This document shows positions 9,584 through 16,636 of a stretch of DNA of 64,000 bases, piece by piece. The translations under genes and the position numbers were made by a program. Positions within the stretch are counted from its first letter, which is position 1. Each line of letters starts with the position of its first letter. Under the pieces are notes generated by a model. That model saw nothing but the letters and a program-made list of their open reading frames with translations, was not told where the DNA came from and made no database searches. Location of the stretch: assembly GCA_963712065.1 (NCBI GenBank), contig CAVQGM010000001.1, forward strand, positions 1,488,001 through 1,552,000, read 5' to 3'. This DNA is from CAVQGM01 sp963712065 (lineage in GTDB: Bacteria; Actinomycetota; Acidimicrobiia; Acidimicrobiales; Acidimicrobilacustridaceae).

Positions 9584-12487
9584 GTGCGGGTTCGGGTGCT
9601 GGGTCCGGTCGAGGTCGAGAGCGGGGACGGGGCGATCGCCATCGATGTGGCCAAGGTGCGCGCCCTGCTGACCGCGCTGGCGCTGCATCGCGGTCGACCG
9701 GTCGCCACCGACGAGCTCGTCGGCGCGATCTGGGGGGAGGATCCGCCGAGGAGCGCGGCCAAGACGCTCCAGGGCCATGTCTCCGCGCTGCGGCGCATCC
9801 TCGGGGCCGAGGCGGTCGTCACGACCACCGCCGGCTACGAGCTCGACCTCCCGCCGGAGGACGTCGACCTCGCTACGTTCGAGGTGCTGCTGCACGCGGG
9901 CGAGATGCACGACCACGACCCCGCCGCGGCCGTCGAGCGGTACACCGAGGCGCTCGAGCTGTGGCGGGGCGAGCCGCTCCTCGATCTGGCCGACGGCACG
10001 GTGCGGCAGGGCCATGCGGCGCGACTCGCGGAGCTGCACGCCGCAGCGGTCGAGGGCCGCGTCGACGCGGAGCTCGCGCTCGGGCGCCACCGGGAGGTGC
10101 TGCCGGAGCTGCGCCGGCTCGTCGCCGACGCGCCGCTGCGCGAGCACCTCTGGGCCGATCTGATGCTCGCCCTGTACCGGTCCGACCGCCAGGCGGAGGC
10201 CCTCGACGCGTACCAGCAGCTGCGCGGCATCCTGCGTGACGAGCTCGGCCTGGAGCCCTCCGACACGCTCCAGGAGCTGGAGTGCCGCATCCTCGTCCAC
10301 GATCCCGACCTCGACGTCGTGCCGCCGTCACCCCGACACCGCATCCCCGCACCCGTCAGCTCGTTCGTCGGGCGGGAGGAAGAGATCCGCCGGGTGACCA
10401 AGGAGCTCGGCGCCCACCGGCTCGTCACCCTGCTCGGCGCGGGCGGCGTGGGCAAGAGCCGGCTGGCGATCGAGGTGGGCCGGCGGATGCTCCCCGGGGT
10501 GGCCGACGGCGTGTGGTGGGTGGACCTGGCGAGCATCCAGGCCGGGGACGCCGTGGTCGATCGCCTCGCCGCGTCCCTGGGAGTCGTCCCCGCGCCGGGT
10601 GTCGCCGTCGCCGACGCCGTCACCGCCCACGTGCGGGCTCGCACCCTGCTCGTCGTGCTCGACAACTGCGAGCACGTCGTCGACGCGGTGGCGCGTCTGG
10701 CCCGCAAGCTGCTGGAGGCCGGTCCGACGGTCACCGTGCTCGCCACCAGTCGGGTCCCGCTCGAGGTCCCGGGCGAGTACCGCGTCGCCGTCGAGCCGCT
10801 CGCCGTCCCACCGGGCGAAGCCACCGATCCTCGCGACGCCGACGCGGTCCGGCTGTTCGTCGAGCGCGCCGCCGCCCAAGGCGTGACGCTCGATTCCCCC
10901 GGAGACCTCGCGTGCGTCGTCGACCTGTGTCGGATCGTCGACGGCCTCCCTCTCGCCATCGAGCTCTTGGCCGCGAGGTGCTCGGTGCTCACCCCGTGCG
11001 AGGTCCGGGCCCAGACCACCGATCCCGGCTGGCTCGTCGCCCTCGAGGGCCCCGACATCGACGAGCGCCACCGCAGCACGCGCGCCACGTTCGACGGGAG
11101 CTACCGGCTCCTGGACGATCCGTCCCGTCGTCTCTTCGACGCGCTCGCCGTGTTCCCGGGGGACTTCGACCTTCCCGCCGCCGGCGCGGTGGACGCGGAC
11201 GGGCCGGAGACATCGGTGACCGATCGGCTGCGACACCTCGTGGACGCATCGTTGGTGATCGTGACCTCAGACGACGCCGGCCGTCGCCGGTTCCGGCTGC
11301 TCGAGCTCGTGAGGGCCTACGCCCTGTCGCACCTCGACGCATCCGCCCGCCACCGTGCGCAGGGCCGACATGCCGCCCACTACCTTGCCCTGGCGATCGA
11401 CGCCGGCCCCCGGGTCGAGGGCCCCGACGCGGCGACCTGGATGGAGACGCTCGCGCTCGAGGACCACAATCTTCGCGCCGCGATCGCCTGGTACCTCGCC
11501 GAGGACGACACCACCGCCGCCCTGGCCTTCGCAGGAGCGGTCGGCTGGGCCTGGTACGTGCGAGGCGACCTGCCCACCTGCCGCCGGGTGCTGGGGCAGC
11601 TGCTCGAGCGCGCCGCCGACGCGCCGCCCGGGCTGCGGGCGACCGTGGAGCAACGGCTGACGTGGCCGACCTTCCTCGCAGGGGAGCCGACGGCGGCGAT
11701 GGCCGCCTGCCATGCGGCCCAGCGGGACTTCGAACGGGCCGGCGACCAGGCCGGCGTGGCGCACGCCCTGCGCGACGAGGCCCACATGATCCTGCTCGGG
11801 ACGGGAGACACCGAGCGAGCCCTACCCCTCTACCGGCGGGCGATCGAGCTGCTCGGCGACGTGGGCGACGAGCACCAGCGGGCGTGGGCGCAGATCACGA
11901 TGGCTCAGGCGATCCTCCTCGCCGACCGGGCCGAGCCTTGGGTGCAAGACCTGCTCGACGAGGCGGAGGCGACGCTCGACGCCGAGGGGGATCGGCTCGG
12001 TCTCGCCCACCTGGCCATGGACCGGGTGTTCGTCGCGTACGCGGAGGGCGACCTCGCCGGGGTCGAGCGGGCGGCGATCGCCGAGATCGGCCACAGCCGT
12101 GCCGTGAACGACGTCGTCTACGAGCAGATCGCCCTGGTGGCGCTGGGAATCGTCGCGGCGGGGCGGGGTCAGATCGGGCGGTCGCACCAGCTGATGCTCC
12201 GGGGCGCCGAGCTGGCCTGGGAGACAGGGAACCTGTCCCAGTTCGGCATCGCCGTCCAAGGCGCCGCGACCACGATCGCGGCCGACGATCCCGTCCGGGC
12301 GGCACGGCTGTGGGGGGCGGCGAGCACGCTCATCCCGCCCTGGCCGTTGTTCCTCCGGCGCTACGACGAGGAGCTGGAGCCAGCTCGACGGGCGCTCGGC
12401 GCGTCCTTCGACGAGGCCGTCGAGGCCGGTCGTCGGCTCGATCTCGACGAAACCGTTGCGCTCCTCCACGACGCCCTCGGGGGCTGA
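9584..12487 (+). CDS. AfsR/SARP-type regulator: DNA-binding, BTAD, ATPase and TPR domains
   Basis: A 967-aa cytoplasmic transcription regulator. Residues 1-90 form the OmpR-like winged helix of SARPs (VRVLGPVEV, LLTALALHRGRPVATDELV, LQGHVSALRRIL). About 95-240 is the bacterial transcriptional activation domain (W-R-GEPLLDL; LMLALYRSDRQAEAL). From about 255 comes an NB-ARC/STAND-type ATPase with Walker A GAGGVGKSRLA (near 284) and Walker B LLVVLDNCEHVV (near 355). From about 600, helical TPR-like repeats run to the end. Such proteins commonly govern antibiotic or stress genes, often autoregulating. It starts with GTG behind a -10-like box. A piece of its 3' end is duplicated upstream at 7319-7545. 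The target genes are unknown. Confidence 0.88.
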   Translation: MRVRVLGPVEVESGDGAIAIDVAKVRALLTALALHRGRPVATDELVGAIWGEDPPRSAAKTLQGHVSALRRILGAEAVVTTTAGYELDLPPEDVDLATFEVLLHAGEMHDHDPAAAVERYTEALELWRGEPLLDLADGTVRQGHAARLAELHAAAVEGRVDAELALGRHREVLPELRRLVADAPLREHLWADLMLALYRSDRQAEALDAYQQLRGILRDELGLEPSDTLQELECRILVHDPDLDVVPPSPRHRIPAPVSSFVGREEEIRRVTKELGAHRLVTLLGAGGVGKSRLAIEVGRRMLPGVADGVWWVDLASIQAGDAVVDRLAASLGVVPAPGVAVADAVTAHVRARTLLVVLDNCEHVVDAVARLARKLLEAGPTVTVLATSRVPLEVPGEYRVAVEPLAVPPGEATDPRDADAVRLFVERAAAQGVTLDSPGDLACVVDLCRIVDGLPLAIELLAARCSVLTPCEVRAQTTDPGWLVALEGPDIDERHRSTRATFDGSYRLLDDPSRRLFDALAVFPGDFDLPAAGAVDADGPETSVTDRLRHLVDASLVIVTSDDAGRRRFRLLELVRAYALSHLDASARHRAQGRHAAHYLALAIDAGPRVEGPDAATWMETLALEDHNLRAAIAWYLAEDDTTAALAFAGAVGWAWYVRGDLPTCRRVLGQLLERAADAPPGLRATVEQRLTWPTFLAGEPTAAMAACHAAQRDFERAGDQAGVAHALRDEAHMILLGTGDTERALPLYRRAIELLGDVGDEHQRAWAQITMAQAILLADRAEPWVQDLLDEAEATLDAEGDRLGLAHLAMDRVFVAYAEGDLAGVERAAIAEIGHSRAVNDVVYEQIALVALGIVAAGRGQIGRSHQLMLRGAELAWETGNLSQFGIAVQGAATTIAADDPVRAARLWGAASTLIPPWPLFLRRYDEELEPARRALGASFDEAVEAGRRLDLDETVALLHDALGG

Positions 12488-12505
12488 GCGCCGCCGAGTG
12501 GTGAG

Positions 12506-12539
12506 GAGGTGCTCCACGACTCGCGTCGCGGAGCACCTC
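12506..12539. terminator. bidirectional hairpin terminator
   Basis: GAGGTGCTCC pairs perfectly with GGAGCACCTC (10 bp). Inside, after a mismatch, CGAC pairs with GTCG around a TCGC loop. It lies between the 3' ends of two convergent genes and has no T-tract on either side. Confidence 0.7.
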
Positions 12540-12547
12540 GCCCGCCA

Positions 12548-12898
12548 TCAGCCGGTGAACTGGGGCTGCTGGTCAGGGGCCGCTCGGGCGGCCGGTGCAG
12601 CGGTCGAAGGGGCCGCTCCGGCTGCCGGTCCCGTGTCCGGTGCAGGCTGCACCGGCTGGCCGGGACCGGTCGGGTCCTGCGCCGACATCCAGTCGCAGAT
12701 CGGGGCCGCCTCGTCATCGAACCCGCACACCACGTTGAAGCAGGTCTGGGTTGCCTCATCCCAGTTCCCGCCGGCCGCGGCGCACATGCACTGAGGGTCA
12801 TCCGGCGCGCAGCTCGTGTCCTGCGCCACTGCGACACCGGTGGACGCCAGTGCCAGGACCGCAACGAGGCCGAGAAGAATCTTCAGGAACTTCGTCAT
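12548..12898 (-). CDS. small secreted cysteine-rich protein with C-terminal QPQFTG
   Basis: A 116-aa protein of unknown function. The signal peptide is MTKFLKILLGLVAVLALAST followed by GVAVAQ. The mature N-terminal half has six Cys within about 40 residues (C-DDPQ-CMC; QTC-NVVC; PICDW), suggesting disulfides or a compact metal/disulfide knot. The rest is Pro/Ala/Gln-rich and ends QPQFTG-stop, like the DUF4397 protein 4 kb away. The ATG is fixed by an excellent Shine-Dalgarno (GGAGGAGGTGGGAG) a few bases upstream. A longer in-frame extension exists but would bury the signal peptide. The leader contains a large nested inverted repeat. Confidence 0.7.
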   Translation of the reverse strand: MTKFLKILLGLVAVLALASTGVAVAQDTSCAPDDPQCMCAAAGGNWDEATQTCFNVVCGFDDEAAPICDWMSAQDPTGPGQPVQPAPDTGPAAGAAPSTAAPAARAAPDQQPQFTG

Positions 12899-12924
12899 CT
12901 CTCCCACCTCCTCCGGCATTCCTT

Positions 12925-12982
12925 GTCGATCGCAGCGTCCCACCGGGCGGTCGCGTCCCGGTGGTGTCCGGGTGCGATCGAC
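12925..12982. repeat. nested inverted repeats in the leader of the cysteine-rich protein gene
   Basis: The outer arms GTCGATCGCA / TGCGATCGAC are perfect over 10 bp. Inside them, CCACCGGG / CCCGGTGG are perfect over 8 bp around a 9-nt loop. On the minus strand the structure ends about 26 nt before the ATG, next to the Shine-Dalgarno, so it may be an mRNA leader structure or a double operator. Apart from this and the repeat at 13122, the 440 bases from 12899 to 13340 show no gene. Confidence 0.6.
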
Positions 12983-13121
12983 GGCCTCCGACGTGAGTGT
13001 CCGAGTGCGAGGAAGGCCTGCGACGTGAGCGCGGTCGAACCCGTCGAGGACGAAGCGACGGTCGGATCGGCGGCGGTCCGACCGGACCGTTCTCAGCCGG
13101 TGGGCCGGAGCCTGCTGGACC

Positions 13122-13152
13122 GGGTCACCCGGAGGATCGCCCCGGGTGACCC
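13122..13152. repeat. 11-bp perfect inverted repeat
   Basis: GGGTCACCCGG and CCGGGTGACCC are perfectly complementary around a 9-nt loop. The repeat lies downstream of the broken minus-strand regulator (ends 13341) and upstream of the cysteine-rich protein gene. It could be a terminator without a T-tract or a dimeric operator. Confidence 0.5.
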
Positions 13153-13340
13153 CGCCAGTCGTCGTCCGAGCCATGAACAACGATCCGTCGCGCGCCCCGG
13201 GCGACCTCGCACGGCCTCGAAGCCGTGCGCTCGTTCCCTGCCGCCCAGGTCGTCAACCCATCCGCATCGTGGGCGCGACGGGTGTCGGGCGCATCCCCAA
13301 TTCCTGCCAACCGCGCATGGTGACGGCGCGGGGACGGAGC

Positions 13341-14650
13341 TCAGCGGATGGTCAGCCCGAGCGCGGCGGCGGCCTCCACCCGGGCGGGACAGTGCGAGCG
13401 GTCGAGCTCGTCGTCGACGGCCCGCAGCACCGTCTCCGCCGCCGGATCGCCGGCGAGGGCCAGCGCGTGGCCGGCGCCCCATCGGGCGCGCAGGGTGCAC
13501 CGCCACAGGATGGGCTGCCACGCCCTCGCCGCCCCCAGCAGCACCTCGGCCGCGGCGGTGTGGTCGCCGTCGGCCAGCAGGCCGATGCCCTCGGCCTCGC
13601 GCTCGGCGGCGTCGAGCAGCGCACCTGCGGGCGATGGGGCGGTGAGGGGCAGGCCGCGCTCGTACTCGGCCCATCGCCACACCACCTGCGTGCCGGCGAG
13701 GGTCGGGAACCCGTGGCCGAGCAGCTCGGTCGCCCACCGCCCCAGCCGGATGGTGTCGCTCAGATCACCGATGATCCACGCCCGCTGGGCGGCGCCCCAC
13801 AGCAGGATCGCGGCGACCATGGGCTCGTAGCCGGGGACCCGCTCGGGATCGACCCAGTCGGTCAGCACCGCCGCGCTGCGGTCGGCGAACCCTCGGTCGG
13901 CCAGCGCGGCGGCGAGGGTCGACGTCGCCGTCGCTCGCGTCTCGAGGCGCGCGGGTGAGGTGCGCACCCACGAGAGCCAGTCGATGGCATCGTCCTGGTC
14001 GCCGCCGTCGTAGAACCGGCTCAGCACGTCGAGGGTCCGCAGCTCGATCACCCACCGCTCCGCGCCCTCGGCTCGGGCCCGCTCGATCGACCGTTCGAGC
14101 AGCGCCCGGGCCTCGGCATGACGACCGAGCCCGATCTGCACGCCGATCAGGTTCCGGGCGGCCTCGAGCTCGGCGCCGAGCTCGCCGCCCGCCGACACGG
14201 CTGCGACCCGTCGTCGTTCGGGATCCACCAGCTCGGGGTTGGCCCGAGCCACCAGCGCAACGGTGTCGTCGGGGCCGAGGGGGCCGAGTCGCAGCACGGT
14301 GCCCCCCGACGCCTCGACCATGCGCAGCACCACGTCACCCCGGCCGACGCCCGGGCGCACGGTGACGAGCACCGACCGCACCGGGTGCAGCGCGGAGAGC
14401 GCCTGGCCGACGACGACGGGGCGCGGTCCGGCGGCGAGGGTCTCCACGAGGGCCGTCTTGCTGACGGCGTCGAGCACGTCGCCGATCAGCTCGTGCGGCG
14501 GGTCGCGGTCGCGAAGTCGAGCGAGAGGCGGGCCCGGCCGGTGTCGATCTCGTAGGTCGTGGCCAGCCGGTCGACGGTCGCGTACCGGGAGTCCCACCGC
14601 CCAGAGCAGGGACGGGTGGGTGCGGTCGAAGACGTCTCCCGCCCGCCTCG
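13341..14650 (-). pseudogene. remnant of an ATPase/TPR transcription regulator
   Basis: Reading from the 5' side, GDVFDRTHPSLLWAVG in one frame continues as RYATVDRLATTYEIDTGRAR and LSLDFATATR in a second, then PHELIGDVLDAVSKTALVET back in the first, so two frameshifts lie near 14583 and 14505. The long remaining frame (to 13341) carries the winged-helix-like and TPR half of a LuxR/AfsR-type signal ATPase (ARALLERSIERARAEGAERW; AAWQPILW-like repeats) and ends at AAALGLTIR without a HTH domain. No Walker A motif survives. The 3' neighbour of its 5' end is the LuxR-like gene, which may once have been part of the same unit. Confidence 0.6.
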
Positions 14651-14651
14651 G

Positions 14652-15326
14652 TCAGCGGCGTCGGCGGGCGCGTGCGTCGTCGAGGTGGGCGCGCTGCAGC
14701 TTGGCCACCGCCGACGCCGACGACACCAGCACCATGCGCGGCGTGACCTGGTGGAGCTCGGCGACCTGATCGGGCGTGGCCCCGGTGGCGAGTCGGCGGA
14801 GCACCTCGAGCTCGGTGGGGGTGAGCGCCGGCGCGTCGACGAGGAGGCGGTCGGGCTCCTGGTGCAGCGTGCGATAGCCCCGGAGGACGGCCGCGGCCGC
14901 CGCCGCGGTGAGCGGCGCCTCACCGCGGGCCGTGCGCTCGACAGCCTCGGCCAGCGCCGCCCCGTCGGCCCCCGCGGGCACCACCGAGGCGACCCCCGCG
15001 ACGACGGCACGGTCGATGAGCGGCTCGTCACCCACCCTGACGACGGCCAGGAGGCGGATGGCCGGTGCCCGGTCGACGAGGGCGGCCACGATCGGGATCA
15101 GGTGCTCGCCGAGGTCGGAGCCGAGCACCACGACGTCGGGGACCCGGTCGACGAGGGTGTCCACCAGCCCGTCGGCCACGGCCCCGTCGGGTCGGTGACC
15201 GGTGGGCAGGTCCTCGAGCACCATCCCGGCCCCGGTGAGACCGACCTCGGCGTCGCGACGATGCGCCTCGTCGACGACGACGACGGCGACTCGGCGGACG
15301 GGCGGCGACTCGGCGTGGTCGCTCAC
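14652..15326 (-). CDS. LuxR-like response-regulator protein with a degenerate HTH
   Basis: 224 aa. The N-terminal half resembles a receiver domain in layout: VRRVAVVVVDEAHRRDAE, VVVLGSDLGEHLIPIVAAL, IRLLAVVRVGDEPLIDRAVV. The phospho-acceptor Asp region is weak, so it is probably not a classical phosphorylated receiver. The C-terminal half has LTPTELEVLRRLATGATPDQ, the LuxR/NarL helix-turn-helix opening, but the recognition helix (MVLVSSASAVAKLQ) departs from the usual pattern. The GTG start overlaps the stop of the PPOX-family gene (GTGA), so the two are translationally coupled. It sits against a broken regulator gene and may itself be drifting. Confidence 0.6.
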   Translation of the reverse strand: MSDHAESPPVRRVAVVVVDEAHRRDAEVGLTGAGMVLEDLPTGHRPDGAVADGLVDTLVDRVPDVVVLGSDLGEHLIPIVAALVDRAPAIRLLAVVRVGDEPLIDRAVVAGVASVVPAGADGAALAEAVERTARGEAPLTAAAAAAVLRGYRTLHQEPDRLLVDAPALTPTELEVLRRLATGATPDQVAELHQVTPRMVLVSSASAVAKLQRAHLDDARARRRR

Positions 15327-15718
15327 GCCCGACCCATCACGCGGCGGACCGCGATCTCGATGGCGACCCGGTCCTCCCGGTCGCCGGGCAGCCGGTACCG
15401 CTCGGCGTAGCGGTGCACCGCGTCGGCGACCGCGTCGGCGTCGTGGGTGACGGTGGCGGCGCCCTCGAGGGTCAGCCAGCGACCGCCGTCGACCTGGCAC
15501 ACGGCCGCCGGCCCCCCAGGTCGCTCGACGACGTTCCGGGCCTTGCGGCTCGACGCGAACGTGATCACCCGCGCCATTCGGGCGTCGTCGTCCCAGGTGA
15601 ACCCCACGGCGACCACGTGGGGCGTGCCATCTCCTCTCAGCGTCGTGAGCGTCGCCAGGTGCCGCTCGCGCAGGAAGGCGAGCACCCCGTCGGGGAGGTC
15701 CGCCGGGTCGTAGGCCAC
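15323..15718 (-). CDS. PPOX-class (F420/FMN-type) flavin-binding split-barrel enzyme
   Basis: A 131-aa protein of the pyridoxamine-5'-phosphate oxidase-like split-barrel superfamily, most like actinobacterial F420-dependent FDOR-B members. FLRERHLATLTTLRGDGTPH is the typical N-terminal beta-hairpin, followed by VVAVGFTWDDDARMARVITF. KARNVVERPGGPAAVCQVDG and WLTLEGAATV complete the barrel. Such enzymes reduce small molecules with F420H2 or bind FMN or haem; the actual cofactor cannot be decided here. It uses a GTG start 16 nt after the ABC ATPase gene and overlaps the next gene by 4 nt, forming a three-gene unit. Confidence 0.7.
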   Translation of the reverse strand: MAYDPADLPDGVLAFLRERHLATLTTLRGDGTPHVVAVGFTWDDDARMARVITFASSRKARNVVERPGGPAAVCQVDGGRWLTLEGAATVTHDADAVADAVHRYAERYRLPGDREDRVAIEIAVRRVMGRA

Positions 15719-15734
15719 GCCGGTGCTCCGCCGC

Positions 15735-16508
15735 CTACTCGCCGAAGTGCTTGATCTGGTCGAGCACGGCCTCGGCGGTGGGGTCGTGCATCTCGTCGAC
15801 GATGCGGCCGTCGGCCAGGAACACGATCCGGTCGGCGAAGCTGGCGGAGGTGGCGTCGTGGGTGACCATCACGATCGTCTGGTCGAACTCGTCGACCGCC
15901 CTGCGCATGAACGTCAGGATCTCGCCTCCCGACTTCGAGTCGAGGTTCCCGGTCGGCTCGTCGGCGAAGATGATCTGTGGCCGGCTGGCCAGGGCCCGGG
16001 CCACCGCGACCCGCTGCTGCTGGCCACCGGACAGCTCGCTCGGACGGTGCCGGAGCCGGTCGGCGAGGCCGACCGTGCCGATGACGGTGTCGAACCACGC
16101 GGCATCGGGCTTGCGGCCGGCGAGGTCCATGGGCAGCGTGATGTTCTCGGCGGCGGTGAGCGTGGGGACCAGGTTGAACGCCTGGAAGACGAAGCCGACG
16201 GTGTCGCGCCGGAGCTGGGTGAGCTCCTTCTCGCTCAACCGCCCGAGGTCGACGCCACCGATGAAGACCTGGCCCGACGTGAGCGTGTCGAGACCGGCGA
16301 TGCAGTGCATGAGCGTCGACTTGCCCGACCCCGACGGACCCATGATGGCGGTGAACCGACTGCGCTCGAACTCGACGGTGACGCCGTCGAGGGCCCTCAC
16401 CTCGGTCTCGCCCTGGCCGTACACCTTCACCGCGTCGATGGCGCGTGCGGCGGCGTCACCGGCGGGCGGTGGGGGTGGCGGCGGCGGGGTGGCGTCGGTG
16501 AGGGTCAC
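15735..16508 (-). CDS. ABC transporter ATP-binding protein (MacB/LolD type)
   Basis: A 257-aa ATPase of the MacB/FtsE/LolD class. After a Pro-rich start come VRALDGVTVEFE, Walker A GPSGSGKST, Q-loop VFQAFNLVPTLTAAENI, signature LSGGQQQRVAVARAL, Walker B IIFADEPTGNLDS and H-loop MVTHD. The GTG at 16506-16508 is preferred because a TAGCCT box lies 7 nt upstream and the in-frame extension is not conserved-looking. These ATPases normally sit next to a FtsX-like permease. Here the downstream gene is a flavin-binding enzyme and the upstream gene is divergent, so the partner must be encoded elsewhere. Confidence 0.88.
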   Translation of the reverse strand: MTLTDATPPPPPPPPAGDAAARAIDAVKVYGQGETEVRALDGVTVEFERSRFTAIMGPSGSGKSTLMHCIAGLDTLTSGQVFIGGVDLGRLSEKELTQLRRDTVGFVFQAFNLVPTLTAAENITLPMDLAGRKPDAAWFDTVIGTVGLADRLRHRPSELSGGQQQRVAVARALASRPQIIFADEPTGNLDSKSGGEILTFMRRAVDEFDQTIVMVTHDATSASFADRIVFLADGRIVDEMHDPTAEAVLDQIKHFGE

Positions 16509-16515
16509 GGGCCGG

Positions 16516-16521
16516 AGGCTA
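16516..16521 (-). promoter_or_regulatory. -10-like box TAGCCT, leaderless start of the ABC ATPase gene
   Basis: On the minus strand, TAGCCT ends 7 nt before the GTG start. It faces the TACCCT box of the divergent cyclase gene about 110 bp away. Confidence 0.45.
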
Positions 16522-16624
16522 GCGGCTCCCCGTCGCGGAATCGTGGGCCGGAGGGGCGGCGCGAAGGGCTCGGGCGACGGCGAATCGGCCACCGGAACCC
16601 GATCGCCCCGGGGGTGGGCCGCAC

Positions 16625-16630
16625 TACCCT
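16625..16630 (+). promoter_or_regulatory. -10-like box TACCCT, leaderless start of the cyclase gene
   Basis: TACCCT ends 6 nt before the ATG of the cyclase/ATPase gene, with no Shine-Dalgarno sequence. Confidence 0.5.
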
Positions 16631-16636
16631 GCGGTC

